Positions 27,624-52,991 of a stretch of 64,000 nt of DNA are shown here, piece after piece. The first letter of the stretch is position 1, and each line of letters starts with the position of its first letter. The notes under the pieces were generated by a model, which had not been told where the DNA came from, did not search any database, and saw only the letters and a list, made by a program, of their open reading frames with translations. Source of the stretch: Seriola aureovittata (Eukaryota > Chordata > Actinopteri > Carangiformes > Carangidae); the NCBI RefSeq assembly GCF_021018895.1, contig NC_079384.1, positions 124,718 through 188,717 of the forward strand, read 5' to 3'. A program made the position numbers and the translations under genes.

Positions 27624-29024
27624 CCATTTCTTCCTGCTTTCACTGAAAGGAGACTCACTCTTTCCATCTCTCAGGTGATGAAAGAAGATCATCCCTCCAC
27701 CTTCGCCTCACAGGTGTCTTCTAGATTCACTCTGGTGACTGACTACAGACACAGTAAGACCTGTCTGTCTCTCTGCTTGTCTGCCTGTTGGTCTGTGTTG
27801 ACTTGTGTCTCACATCGACATAAACTGAAATATTAAAAGTTGAAGCAGTGTGATGTCTGATAAACGTGCTGTGGTGGGGACGACCATTGTGGTCACCTGA
27901 GTCAGAGTGGGCGGGGTCTGAAGACTACAAGTTCTAAAAGTTAAATAATCCGGGGGTCCATAGAAGTTGGGTTAGGCTAGGTTGGATTAGGTTGGTTAGG
28001 GTTAGGTTAGGTTATGGTAGATTAGGGTTAAATTGGGTTGGGTGGGTTAGGGTTAGGTTGGGTTAGGGTTATGTTAGTCTGCAGAGTTAGAAAGTCTGAT
28101 TCTGACTTCCTGATTTTATCACTGTTGGTTTCTGACTTCATGGTCACATGAGCATGTCTCTGCTGCCAGAGGACGCCTGATCACCTGTCACATGTTGTCA
28201 GTTTAAGATCCTTTCTCAGTCGAACTGAGAGAGTCCACAGGACTGTCTGGAACATGGTAACTGAAAGACTGAAGAAATTATGATTTTGTTGAATTTAAAT
28301 GTTGGTGTGTTAAAACCAGACCAAACCTGATTTAACTCGAAACATCTGTTTATCTCAGTTGAAGTGAAGAAACACTAAACTTCAACGTGTGAATTCAAGT
28401 GTACATAAATTTTATTCTGTGTATCAGAGAAGCGAGGGATGGGTGGAGGTAAACTTTCTTATGGAGGAGCATTGTTGCTGAGGAAAGAGAGGACAACGGA
28501 CAACAAACAGGTAAGTCTTCACAAACCAGTCAGAGGATTTTTAGTCAGTGGATCTCTGCTGGTTCACATCCTTTTCTTCAGTAAAATACCAACACAGTCA
28601 TAGAAACTGAAAGTCCTCCTTTCAAACTTCAGCCGTGTCACTGTTGGAGGGTTAGGGGTCACCAGGTAAATGTGAGCTGAGCTAAACACTACAGAGATGA
28701 TTGAAACCTCTTTACTAGCGTGACTGTATGTTGATGAAATGTTCCTGTGGTCTCAGTCACAACTGAACACGTATGGATTAGATTTGATTGGCAGATAATC
28801 AATATTAAATCGATCAGTTCATCTGTACTTTTAAGTGAACTCTTCCCATCAATAAACGTTAACAGCCACTTCAAACCAGAGGCCACTGACCCCTTTGGCC
28901 CCAGGTCCTGTTTAGTTACCATGTCACATGATCAGCAGGTTATTGATCACTAATCATTCTATTCAACTATGATGATGATGGTTATTAAATGGCTGATTCA
29001 CTGTTCTTAAATCAGGTTGTAGAT

Positions 29025-29088
<64 letters not shown>

Positions 29089-29225
29089 GCAGTTTGTTTG
29101 TGTTGACCAAGGAGAGGAAGATGAAGAGGAGGAGGGAAGTGAACGAGAAAGGAAAGACAAACGTCCTGTCGCCTCCACTCCTGTTCCAGGGTCACCATGG
29201 TAACTGCTGCACTGACGCACACACA

Positions 29226-29273
<48 letters not shown>

Positions 29274-30655
29274 TACTGTACAGTTTATTGTTATTGATGA
29301 ATATTGTTTTGTTTTTCATTTTTGGTTTAAAAAGTTCAAAACATTGGTCTTCTGAATGTTTCTTCCTGTCTCTGGTCTAGTGGTCTGATGGTCTGATGGA
29401 CTTTGATGGTCTCTGATGTACAGCAGTGAGGTTTCACCCGCTTCCTTCAGGGGTGTTACCATGACAACCGAGAACAGATGCAGACCAACATAGTGTCTCT
29501 GTGTTTGGCTGTTTGTGTTTAAATATGTCATAAACTTAGAAAAAAGCAGTTTTACTGTCTGTCTGTCTGTTTGTCTGTCTGTCACAACTGAACCCATTTT
29601 ACCCAGCATGCTTTTGCAGTGAATTGACAGTCTGTGGTTAGACAGGTCCAGATCTAGACTGGTTCAGTTTAGATGAGCAGAAAAGATAGGGGGTGCTCTT
29701 AGGCCCTTCTGAAGGGGACTGAGTTGTTCCCCTAAAGGAGCAAGAGTTGGAAATGTGACACCAGATATTGATGAGAGTCACCGGAGCTGCTGAAAGCTCT
29801 GGACTTTGTTGGGCTGTCTTGGTTGGTGTGTTAGGGTTGGGGTTAGTTAGTTGTTTCATGTAGGCTAAGGACAGGACTGGACAGGACCGAGGACCGGCAG
29901 ACCAGGGTGGTGGTCTACGTTTTTAGGACATATCTAGCCTCCCTGTTGAAAGGAGACTCTGGCTGATTGTTGAACCTGAGATTCAGCAGGACTGTTGTGG
30001 ATTCTGTCCTGGATCAGTGGATCCTGGAGAGTTCATCTAAGTCTGTCCATCCAGTCTTCATGTGGTTTATGATTACCTGGGAGTCTGGAGTACCTGGACC
30101 AGTACTGTGTGTGTATGTATGTGTTCAGGTGTGTGGTGTGGACGGGAGACGACCGGGTCTTCTTCTTCAACCCCACAATCCACCTGTCTGTCTGGGAGAG
30201 ACCAGGGGATCTGATTGGCCAAGACATCAGCCGCATCATTGAAGACCCACCCCACAAGAGGAAGAAGACACTTGTTGGTCTGTCACCTCACCTGTCTCTC
30301 ACTTTACCTGTCTTTCCTCTCACCTGTCTGTCACCTCACCTGTCTGTGGTCTCTTTCTGACAGACAGGAGCTCCAGCTGTCAGTCATCTCGTCTCCACGG
30401 TAACAATGAAGATGATGAACATGAACACAGCTCCAAGAGGAACAGGTGAGTCTGACCAAGCCAATCAGAGAGCTTCTGACCAGCTAATGACATCATGACT
30501 GAGCCATGTGATTGGTCAGTGTTCAGGGTTCTCTCTCTATCTCTATCTCCAGAATAGAGGAGCCAATGTCGCTCGTCCCTCGTCCAGGAGAAGTTCAGCT
30601 CCTCCCGCTGGAGTTACGTATTGCTCACTTTAGAGAAATGATGCTGGAGCGAAGG

Positions 30656-30690
<35 letters not shown>

Positions 30691-30702
30691 GCACACGCAC
30701 GT

Positions 30703-30771
<69 letters not shown>

Positions 30772-31889
30772 AACACACCTCCTCCAGGCTGATGATGACA
30801 AACCCTCTGTCTGAACAAACTGTGTGACTACACCCTCTAATCATCACCATGACAACAGTGTACTGCAGGAAGTAGGACTGCACAGTGATTTCAGTGAGGA
30901 GGGAAACAGACAGACTGGTTCATCCTACAGCAACATAATGAGCTACAAGACCAGACCAGTGTCAAGACCTGAACCCCATGGAGCTGGTCTTGGATGAACT
31001 GAACTGAAGCAGAAAGTGATACATTAGTGGGAACTACGGCAACAGAGTTGGACGCACTTTCTAAACAGTGACTGATTTTCACTGTAGAACAAACGACAGA
31101 GTTCAGCTGCTGAAGATTCAATGCTTCCTTTTCTTTCAAATGTACACTATTTATTTTTTCAGAAACACTGAAACTGAATAAGTAATGTTCTAATGTTGTA
31201 TACTGTGTATACACCCACCGCCACCCCCACCCCTCACAGGTGTCGGCGTTCTCAACCTGGGAGAAGGAGCTCCATAAGATGGTGTTTGACCCTCGTTACC
31301 TGCTGCTGACCTCAGATCAGAGGAAACAGGTTCATTAGAGCTTTCCTGAGTCTCTCTGACCTCTTAGCAACCAGCAGCATGAGATCATGATGTTATATCT
31401 TTATGATGTCACTAATACATCACTGTTACCTGTGTGTGCAGGTGTTTGATCAGTTTGTGAAGAGCAGGGTGAAGGACGAGTACAAAGAGAATAAGAGTAA
31501 ACTGCAGAAAGCCAGAGAAGAGTTCAGGCAGCTGCTGGAGGAGGCCAAGATCTCCAACAGGTATCACTCATTCATCATTCACTACATTAGTCGTCCATCA
31601 TTCATCTAGATCTGACCTTAGTCCACCTCCTCACCTGGACTGTTAGGTGTTTATCCAGCTGTCAGATGACATCATCATCCTGTTTCACTCTGATCTCAAC
31701 CGTCAATGCTTGTCTTTATTTTTCCACTGCAGATCAACTTTTAAGGAGTTCTGCGCTCGTTACTGTGGTGACCAGCGCTTCAATGCCCTCAACAGGAAAA
31801 AGGAACAGGAAGTCCTTTTCAACCATTACATCACATCCTTAAACAAACGGGACAAGGAGAACAGAGCCAGACTGAAGAAGATGAGATGA
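15140..31889 (+). CDS. tcerg1l: Transcription elongation regulator 1-like protein (WW and FF domains)
   Basis: Fifteen coding exons: 15123-15337 (ATG 15140), 16783-16869, 16946-17090, 20772-20921, 26434-26552, 27479-27547, 27675-27753, 28428-28510, 29093-29199, 30129-30277, 30364-30445, 30553-30655, 31240-31329, 31442-31560 and 31733-31889. Phases agree throughout and sum to about 578 aa; the human protein is about 586. A WW domain at about residues 344-371 contains [19 protein letters not shown], then W368 and P371. Two FF domains follow, at about 452-510 ([19 protein letters not shown]) and 525-575 ([19 protein letters not shown]), ending KKMR-stop. TCERG1 has six FF domains, so this is the short paralogue TCERG1L. 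It is nuclear and presumed, by relation to TCERG1, to act in Pol II elongation/splicing. Before the WW domain lie a Ser10 tract and an acidic EEDEEEE run. The junction after 30277 is weak (GTCTGT donor; an alternative pair is 30281/30368). The 15123-15337 exon matches the human N-terminus only loosely, and an extra small exon could be missing between 17090 and 20772. Confidence 0.94.
17091..20771. other. tcerg1l intron with simple repeats
   Basis: Holds (CA)n at 17872-17906, a GGACT/GGATT pentamer array at about 18275-18545, and (GT)n at 19172-19214 and 19319-19345. No further exon is convincing, although an in-frame phase 1-1 exon cannot be excluded. Confidence 0.5.
18275..18545. repeat. GGACT/GGATT pentanucleotide satellite
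   Basis: Long imperfect array of 5-bp units (ACTGG, ATTGG) with TTTATTGAACTGAAC interspersions. Confidence 0.85.
21262..21447 (-). mobile_element. tRNA-derived SINE, copy 1
   Basis: Read on the minus strand it gives an A-box-like head 'AAGCAGGCGCCCCATGTGTA', a B box GGTTCGAGTCCC and a tail 'GAATAAAGGCATAAAAAAGC'. The same element lies on the plus strand at 46190-46380 with about 80-85% identity by eye. It is therefore a Pol III-type retroposon inserted in a tcerg1l intron, antisense to the gene. Confidence 0.8.
22160..23775. repeat. 1.6 kb satellite of 8-bp units with 296-bp higher-order repeat
   Basis: The basic unit is TTCATTGG/TTCACTGG/TTGACTGG (8 bp). A block of 37 units (296 bp), marked by the rare string TGGCTCACTGGTTCATTCAT, occurs at 22225 and again at 22521. 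The marker TTCATTCGTTCATTTG recurs at 23351, 23511 and 23703 (offsets 160 and 192, both multiples of 8). It lies in a tcerg1l intron. The open reading frames across it are a by-product of the period. Confidence 0.9.
24445..24945. repeat. Microsatellite cluster: (CA)n, (CA)n, (GT)n
   Basis: (CA)n at 24446-24497 and 24580-24670, then (GT)n/(GTGC)n at 24775-24940. The opposed CA and GT arrays could pair in a transcript. All HTHT and VCVC readings here are artefacts. Confidence 0.95.
25389..25632. repeat. Two (GT)n microsatellites
   Basis: (GT)n at 25389-25481 and 25560-25630, in the tcerg1l intron before exon 26434. Another short (GT)n lies at 25713-25740. Confidence 0.95.
26775..27230 (+). mobile_element. 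Non-autonomous DNA-transposon-like repeat, copy B
   Basis: Starts GTGTCATGGATTTTCC. It has the family blocks 'TGATTGTCTGCCC', 'GTTTCACCTATGTTCAATCA', 'GTATTTAGTCTCTGC' and 'CTGCATTCTGGTTCAG'. An internal tandem of 'TTCCTGATGTTCTCC' (26961-27080) was added in this copy. It lies in the intron between tcerg1l exons 26434-26552 and 27479-27547. Confidence 0.6.
27963..28078. repeat. Degenerate (TTAGG/TTAGGG)n interstitial telomere-like repeat
   Basis: About 115 bp of GGTTAGG-type units with drift (GTTGGGTTAGGC, GGTTAGGGTTAGG). Intronic. Confidence 0.75.
29029..29088. repeat. (GT)n directly before a tcerg1l 3' splice site
   Basis: The GT run ends in TTGCAG at 29092 and takes the place of a polypyrimidine tract for exon 29093-29199. 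The same exon's donor (29200) is followed within 20 bp by (CA)n at 29217-29269. Confidence 0.95.
30658..30768. repeat. (AC)n directly after a tcerg1l 5' splice site
   Basis: The donor of exon 30553-30655 is GTAACACACAC and runs straight into about 110 bp of AC/GCAC repeat. Confidence 0.95.
30885..31180 (+). mobile_element. Decayed Tc1/mariner-like transposon 3' part
   Basis: Contains 'GTCAAGACCTGAACCCCATG', 'GAGCTGGTCTTGGATGAACT' and 'GGGAACTACGGCAACAGAGT', which recall the transposase C-terminal D-LNP-E/LW region and the 3' flank of fish Tc1-like elements. It is interrupted and non-coding, and lies in the tcerg1l intron 30656-31239. Confidence 0.5.
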
Positions 31890-33968
31890 GAACTGAACCT
31901 CTGTAGAACTCATACAGGACCAGATCCTGTGTTGGCTCTCATTGGTGGATCCTGGTTTCAGCCTCTGCTGGTTCTGTTGAGATCATACCGAAACCAGAGA
32001 GACTGACTGACACCAGACATGAGACTGGGACTAGCTATTGAACTGGATCTGAGTGGTTCTGTCCTTGTTTGTTGTTTTATGGGGGAGGACTAGCAGCATC
32101 AGCTGGTCTCTGTCGTGGACTGAAGTCATGTGGACCTGCTGAACTGGTCCAGAACTGGACGAAATCTAAGCAAGATAAAGGAACTGGGACACGTTGAACT
32201 GGAATAACCTGGTCTTGAAAAAGAATCAGAGCACAAAAAGACCTGTCTGTTCGTCTGTCCGTCCGTCTGTCTGTTCATCTGTCTGCCTGTCTCACTTTCA
32301 GACCTGTCTCTCCTTCAGCTCTTAGTATAGAGATAATTGATTATCAGAACTGATTCTAGATCTTGCGAGCTCTAAGGAGTCTAAGAAGTCTCCAGACTGT
32401 TTGTCTTCTCACTGTTTATATTCATACTGTGTGTCTTCACACTGTGACTTCAGACTGTCAGTTGTGTGATGAAGCTGAAAAACTGGTCTGGTTCATATGA
32501 ATCTGGTTCTTATGTCTGACGGTTTTCAAGCATCTGGCTCCTGAGGATGACACCAGGGTCTACGTGCAGTCTCACCTGGGCTACAGTCCACAAACAGACT
32601 CACAGACTCACCTTTGTTGGTCATGTTCCCATGTCCATAAAGGACCCAGACTACTTCTTTGTCCTCACCTAATCAATACTGTCCTTGTCCAGTGATCAGT
32701 TCTTTGGTGGAATAGAGCTCCCATTGCTGGACCACAAGCTGAACTACTTGAAACACTTAGAATTCAAACACATCGTTACGGCTCAAATATTTATCAAGTC
32801 TGAACATCAGAACCAGCCTGTCCTCCCTGAACCCCTGAGTCCACCATGACCTCCTGTCCACAACGTCGTCCTTTCCTCCCTGAACCTCTGAGTCCACCAT
32901 GACCTCCTGTCCACAACGTCCTCCTGTCCTCCCTGAACCTCTGAGTCCACCATGACCTCCTGTCCACAACGTCCTCCTGTCCTCCCTGAACCTCTGAGTC
33001 CACCATGACCTCCTGTCCACAACGTCCTCCTGTCCTCCCTGAACCTCTAAGTCCACCATGACCTCCTGTCCTCCCTGAACCCCTGAGTCCACCATGACCT
33101 CCTGTCCACAACGTCCTCCTGTCCTCCCTGAACCTCTGAGTCCACCATGACCTCCTGTCCACAACGTCCTCCTGTCCTCCCTGAACCTCTGAGTCCACCA
33201 TGACCTCCTGTCCTCCCTGAACCCCTGAGTCCACCATGACCTCCTGTTCACAACGTCCTCCTGTCCTCCCTGAACCTCTAAGTCCACCATGACCTCCTGT
33301 CCTCCCTGAACCCCTGAGTCCACCATGACCTCCTGTTCACAACATCCTCCTGTCCTCCCTGAACCTCTGAGTCCACAACATCTTCCTGTCCTCCATGAAC
33401 CTCTGAGTCCACAATGTTCTCCTGTCCAACACCTGTACAAAAAAAACCATTACACCTGCCACAGAATAATGCAGGCTCACCTGAGGGTCATTAAGGTCAC
33501 CCACCCCTCCGCCCCACCATGTTTTTGTTGCCAGGATACTACTGTAATAAAACAACAACAGATTTCATGATGTAGCAAATGCCTCACCTGTCAGCACTTT
33601 GCTGAGCTGTGATTGGACAGATTTTGTCTCCTGACTTCTCATTGGATGACATCTGTATGTTGAAATGATTTTTGTGTTCTAATGTTTCATTGCCTGTTGT
33701 TCATGATGTGTTTCAAATTAAACTGTCATTCAAAGATGTTATTGCTGTTGTTTCTAGGTAACAGGTGCACCCCCCCCCCCCCCCCCCCCCATATTCACAG
33801 TTATTCAGCACCCGTTGCCTTTGTCTGTTGCTGTGGCAACCTGAGATTGTGACAGAGGGAAACAATTATGCTTTGTTAGACACACACACACACACACAAA
33901 GTTATTTCATGTTTGCTATGTTTGTCCAGCAAATGATTCAGATGAAAGTTTATTTTTTCTGTAAATAA
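31890..33968 (+). other. tcerg1l: tcerg1l 3' UTR / 3' flank
   Basis: This region follows the TGA at 31887-31889. Candidate poly(A) signals are AATAAA at about 33546 and at 33964. The stretch also contains a minisatellite and a 21-nt poly(C) run (33770-33790). The real end is not determinable. Confidence 0.4.
32820..33425. repeat. 53/36-bp minisatellite
   Basis: Tandem units of 53 bp ('TGAACCTCTGAGTCCACCAT' + 'GACCTCCTGTCCACAACGTC' + 'CTCCTGTCCTCCC') alternate with 36-bp units lacking the 17-bp 'CCACAACGTCCTCCTGT' part. About 13 units. The long minus-strand ORFs over it (Trp/Arg/Gly-rich) arise from the repeat and have no homologue that I recognise. Confidence 0.9.
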
Positions 33969-33969
33969 A

Positions 33970-33970
33970 A

Positions 33971-34007
<37 letters not shown>

Positions 34008-34024
34008 GTCTGTCTGTCTCTACC

Positions 34025-34065
<41 letters not shown>

Positions 34066-34195
34066 ATCTCTGTTTGTCTGTCTGTCGTCTGTCTGTCTGT
34101 CTGTCTCTCTCTCTCTACCTCTGTCTGTCTGTCTCTGTCTCTCTCTATCTCTGTATGTCTGTCTGCCTGTCTGTCTATCTCTGTTTGTCTGTCTG
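33970..34195. repeat. (CTGT)n/(CTCT)n tetranucleotide microsatellite
   Basis: About 225 bp of CTGT with CTAT and CTCT interruptions. Confidence 0.95.
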
Positions 34196-34462
34196 ATTGC
34201 CTGCCCCTGGGGGCCTGCAGGTGATGGTGGGGGAGGCCCTCCAGTCTGAGTCCTGTGCCAATACAGTGTCCCATGCTGGTCTTTGGTCTGTCCCACCCAG
34301 ACCTGGACCTGGAGAGGGCAGAGTCTCGGCTCCAGTCCTCGCAAAACTATTGAGGGTCGGTGGTCCTCCTTCTCCTCTTCCTCCTAATTTATTTTGACAG
34401 TAAATGCTTTTTCCAGACGCATCGAGTGTTTCACCAGAAATGACCTGTCAGTGGATTTTTGT

Positions 34463-34500
<38 letters not shown>

Positions 34501-34535
34501 CTCTTGGATACAAATTTAGCTTTTAGCTTCTCATT

Positions 34536-34585
<50 letters not shown>

Positions 34586-35140
34586 GTAACTCTTGGTTCT
34601 GATCTGTTTCTTATATACACTGAAGCCAAGAGGAGGACAGAGGAAGTTGGACAGTTTTCCTCACATCATCATCAGTTGAACCAGTTCAGGACCAGTGAAC
34701 CACTGAAGACCAGTTTAACAGGTGACCAGGTGGACAGGTGTGTAAGGATCTGCTGATTGAATGAAGACAGTCAGCTGATCAGGACTTTTCCAGACAACTG
34801 ATGAATCACTGATCACAAGTCATCTCTTCTGAATGAGGACTTCCTGCTGGATGAACTCCTCTGTCCTCTCATCTCCTGACTGAAAGGGGGAGCAGAGAGG
34901 AAGAGGGGTCACCTCATCAGCAGCACAGTGACACCTGGTGGTTGGTCCAGGTTACTGAAACATTCAGGAATTATTTAAAACATTAAATAAATAAAATATG
35001 TTAAATATATCAAATATGTCAATTATGTTAAGTATATTAAATGAGAGGAAAGTTGTTTATGTTTATTCCAGCAGGATCAGACTGATTATTAAACCAGTGA
35101 CATGTTCAGTAATGATGTGTTGATGTGATGAAGGTGAATG
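34196..35140. other. tcerg1l-jakmip3 intergenic DNA
   Basis: Contains (GT)n at 34462-34495 and (CA)n at 34541-34582. No exon seen; no trace of ppp2r2d or bnip3. Confidence 0.6.
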
Positions 35141-35336
35141 TCCAGCAGAGGGAGACAGAGCTCTGATGCTCCAGCTCTCCATCACACTAAGGGATGCTGG
35201 GATGAGGAGGAGGAGGAGGAGGAGATGACGCCAGCAGAGGCTGCAGAGATGCTAACAGCACCGACACACAAACACACACTGAAAGGAGCTAACTGCTAAC
35301 TGTTATCAGAGACTGACAGACAGAGGTGGAGGGAGG

Positions 35337-35382
<46 letters not shown>

Positions 35383-35534
35383 ACACACAACACACAGTGA
35401 TCACTGAGACACAGTGAGCTTTCACTGAAGCTAACTGCTGTTAGCATGCTGTGGAGAGCAGGCTAACCTTCTGACACACACACACACACACACACACACA
35501 CAGCAATGCAGTGTCGGAGGCTTCCTATTGGATG
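35141..35534 (+). promoter_or_regulatory. jakmip3: Putative jakmip3 promoter and 5' non-coding exon
   Basis: A good donor, GGATG|GTGAGTG at 35534, follows GCAGTGTCGGAGGCTTCC and an inverted CCAAT box (TATTGG). The next acceptor downstream is that of the ATG exon (36163). The region holds (GGA)n at 35208-35222 and two (CA)n tracts (35341-35378, 35477-35502). CpG content is modest. The exon is inferred from the donor and its position only. Confidence 0.4.
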
Positions 35535-36129
35535 GTGAGTGATTTCTCTGTGTGTGTGTGTGTGTTCAGTTAGGCCTGAGCTAGTGTGTTTAAATGTCCG
35601 TGCAGTGATTATGACAGAGAGGTTGACGGAGTTACCATGGAAACTGTCATGTATTCATGCTGTGCAGTGTATTGGTTCACCTGTCAGACTGTCATTGCAT
35701 CAAACATAGGCTCAGCTTTAGAATAATAATACTGCTACTGTACTTCTGGTACTACTGATATTACTGATGCTACTGTACTTCTGGTACTACTGTACTACTG
35801 ATACTACTGTTACTACTGTTACTAGTAGTGCTACTACTACTGTTGTATAACAGTTTGAATTTAAACTCAAAATGAGCTTACCAGTTTTTTTGGGCTTGTG
35901 TACTACTGCAGTACTGTTTACTGCTTGAAGACACACCTACTGTTCACCATGTTTCGTTAACGTTAAAAAGGTAGTTTGGACTTTAACCCCACGCAGATGT
36001 CAAGCCAGTGTTGATAGTGACACACTAACTGAAGTGTGTGTTTGTGTGTGGTTGTGTATTTTATGTGTACCTGTGTGTGCCTGTATGTGTGTTTTGATCA
36101 GGTGCAGATGTAGTCAAACTTCAGCTTGA

Positions 36130-52342
<16,213 letters not shown>

Positions 52343-52379
52343 CAGCAGCAGCTGGTGAGTCACAAAGCAAAAGTTTCCC

Positions 52380-52740
52380 TAGGGATATGGGGTTTCCCTC
52401 AGTTATACAGGGTTTTTACCTCAGTTATACAGGGTTTTTCTCAGTTATACAGGGTTTACCTCAGTTATACAGGGTTTACCTCAGTTATACAGGGTTTTCC
52501 TCAGTTATACAGGGTTTTCCTCAGTTATACAGGGTTTACCTCAGGTATGCAGGGTTTACTTCAGGTATACAGGGTTTTTCTCAGTTATACAGGGTTTACC
52601 TCAGTTATACAGGGTTTTCCTCAGTTATACAGGGTTTTCCTCAGTTATACAGGGTTTACCTCAGGTATGCAGGGTTTACTTCAGGTATACAGGGTTTTTC
52701 TCAGTTATACATTGTTTACTTCAAGTATACAGGGTTTCCA
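52380..52740. repeat. 20-bp minisatellite (CAGTTATACAGGGTTTNCCT)n
   Basis: About 17 units of 20-22 bp with variation in the T-run (TTTACCT, TTTTCCT, TTTTTCT). It lies just downstream of the last jakmip3 coding exon. Confidence 0.9.
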
Positions 52741-52898
52741 GTGGGTTTCCAGGGAATCCTAATCCTGTATTGTATTTATGGAGTTGTAATTGATTCTACA
52801 AATCAGAGCTTATAAAAGTCTTTTTTATCATTAATGTCTTGAGACAGTCTGTGTATCTCATCACAGGAACACTGTTAACATGTCAGTTTGTGGTTCAG

Positions 52899-52991
52899 TT
52901 TCTGCAGGCCTCCAGAGTCCAGCAGCTGATCACTCAGCAGGGTCGTGTCAGGAGGATTCAGAATGTTTCAGGATTTGGAACCAGCAGCTGA
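52899..52991 (+). CDS. jakmip3: Alternative 3' terminal exon of jakmip3 (putative)
   Basis: The acceptor TGTGGTTCAG|TTTCTGCAG opens in phase 0, as all jakmip3 introns require, and encodes FLQASRVQQLITQQGRVRRI then QNVSGFGTSS and TGA. Joined after exon 52059-52124 it would replace the hydrophobic tail by a short basic/polar end. A donor at 52354 (CTG|GTGAGT), with an AG just before CAGCAGCTG at 52346, allows either a 9-nt microexon (QQL) between them, or a splice in the 3' UTR after the normal stop. In the second case 52899 onward would be only UTR. Confidence 0.5.
   Translation, partial: FLQASRVQQLITQQGRVRRIQNVSGFGTSS

Noticed and set aside
15140..31889. TCERG1 (CA150) in place of TCERG1L
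   Set aside because: The frame stops after the second FF domain (KKMR-stop) and only one WW domain is present; TCERG1 has three WW and six FF domains.
32757..33440. 227-residue minus-strand ORF rich in Trp, Arg and Gly
   Set aside because: Produced by the 53/36-bp minisatellite; several frames stay open equally.
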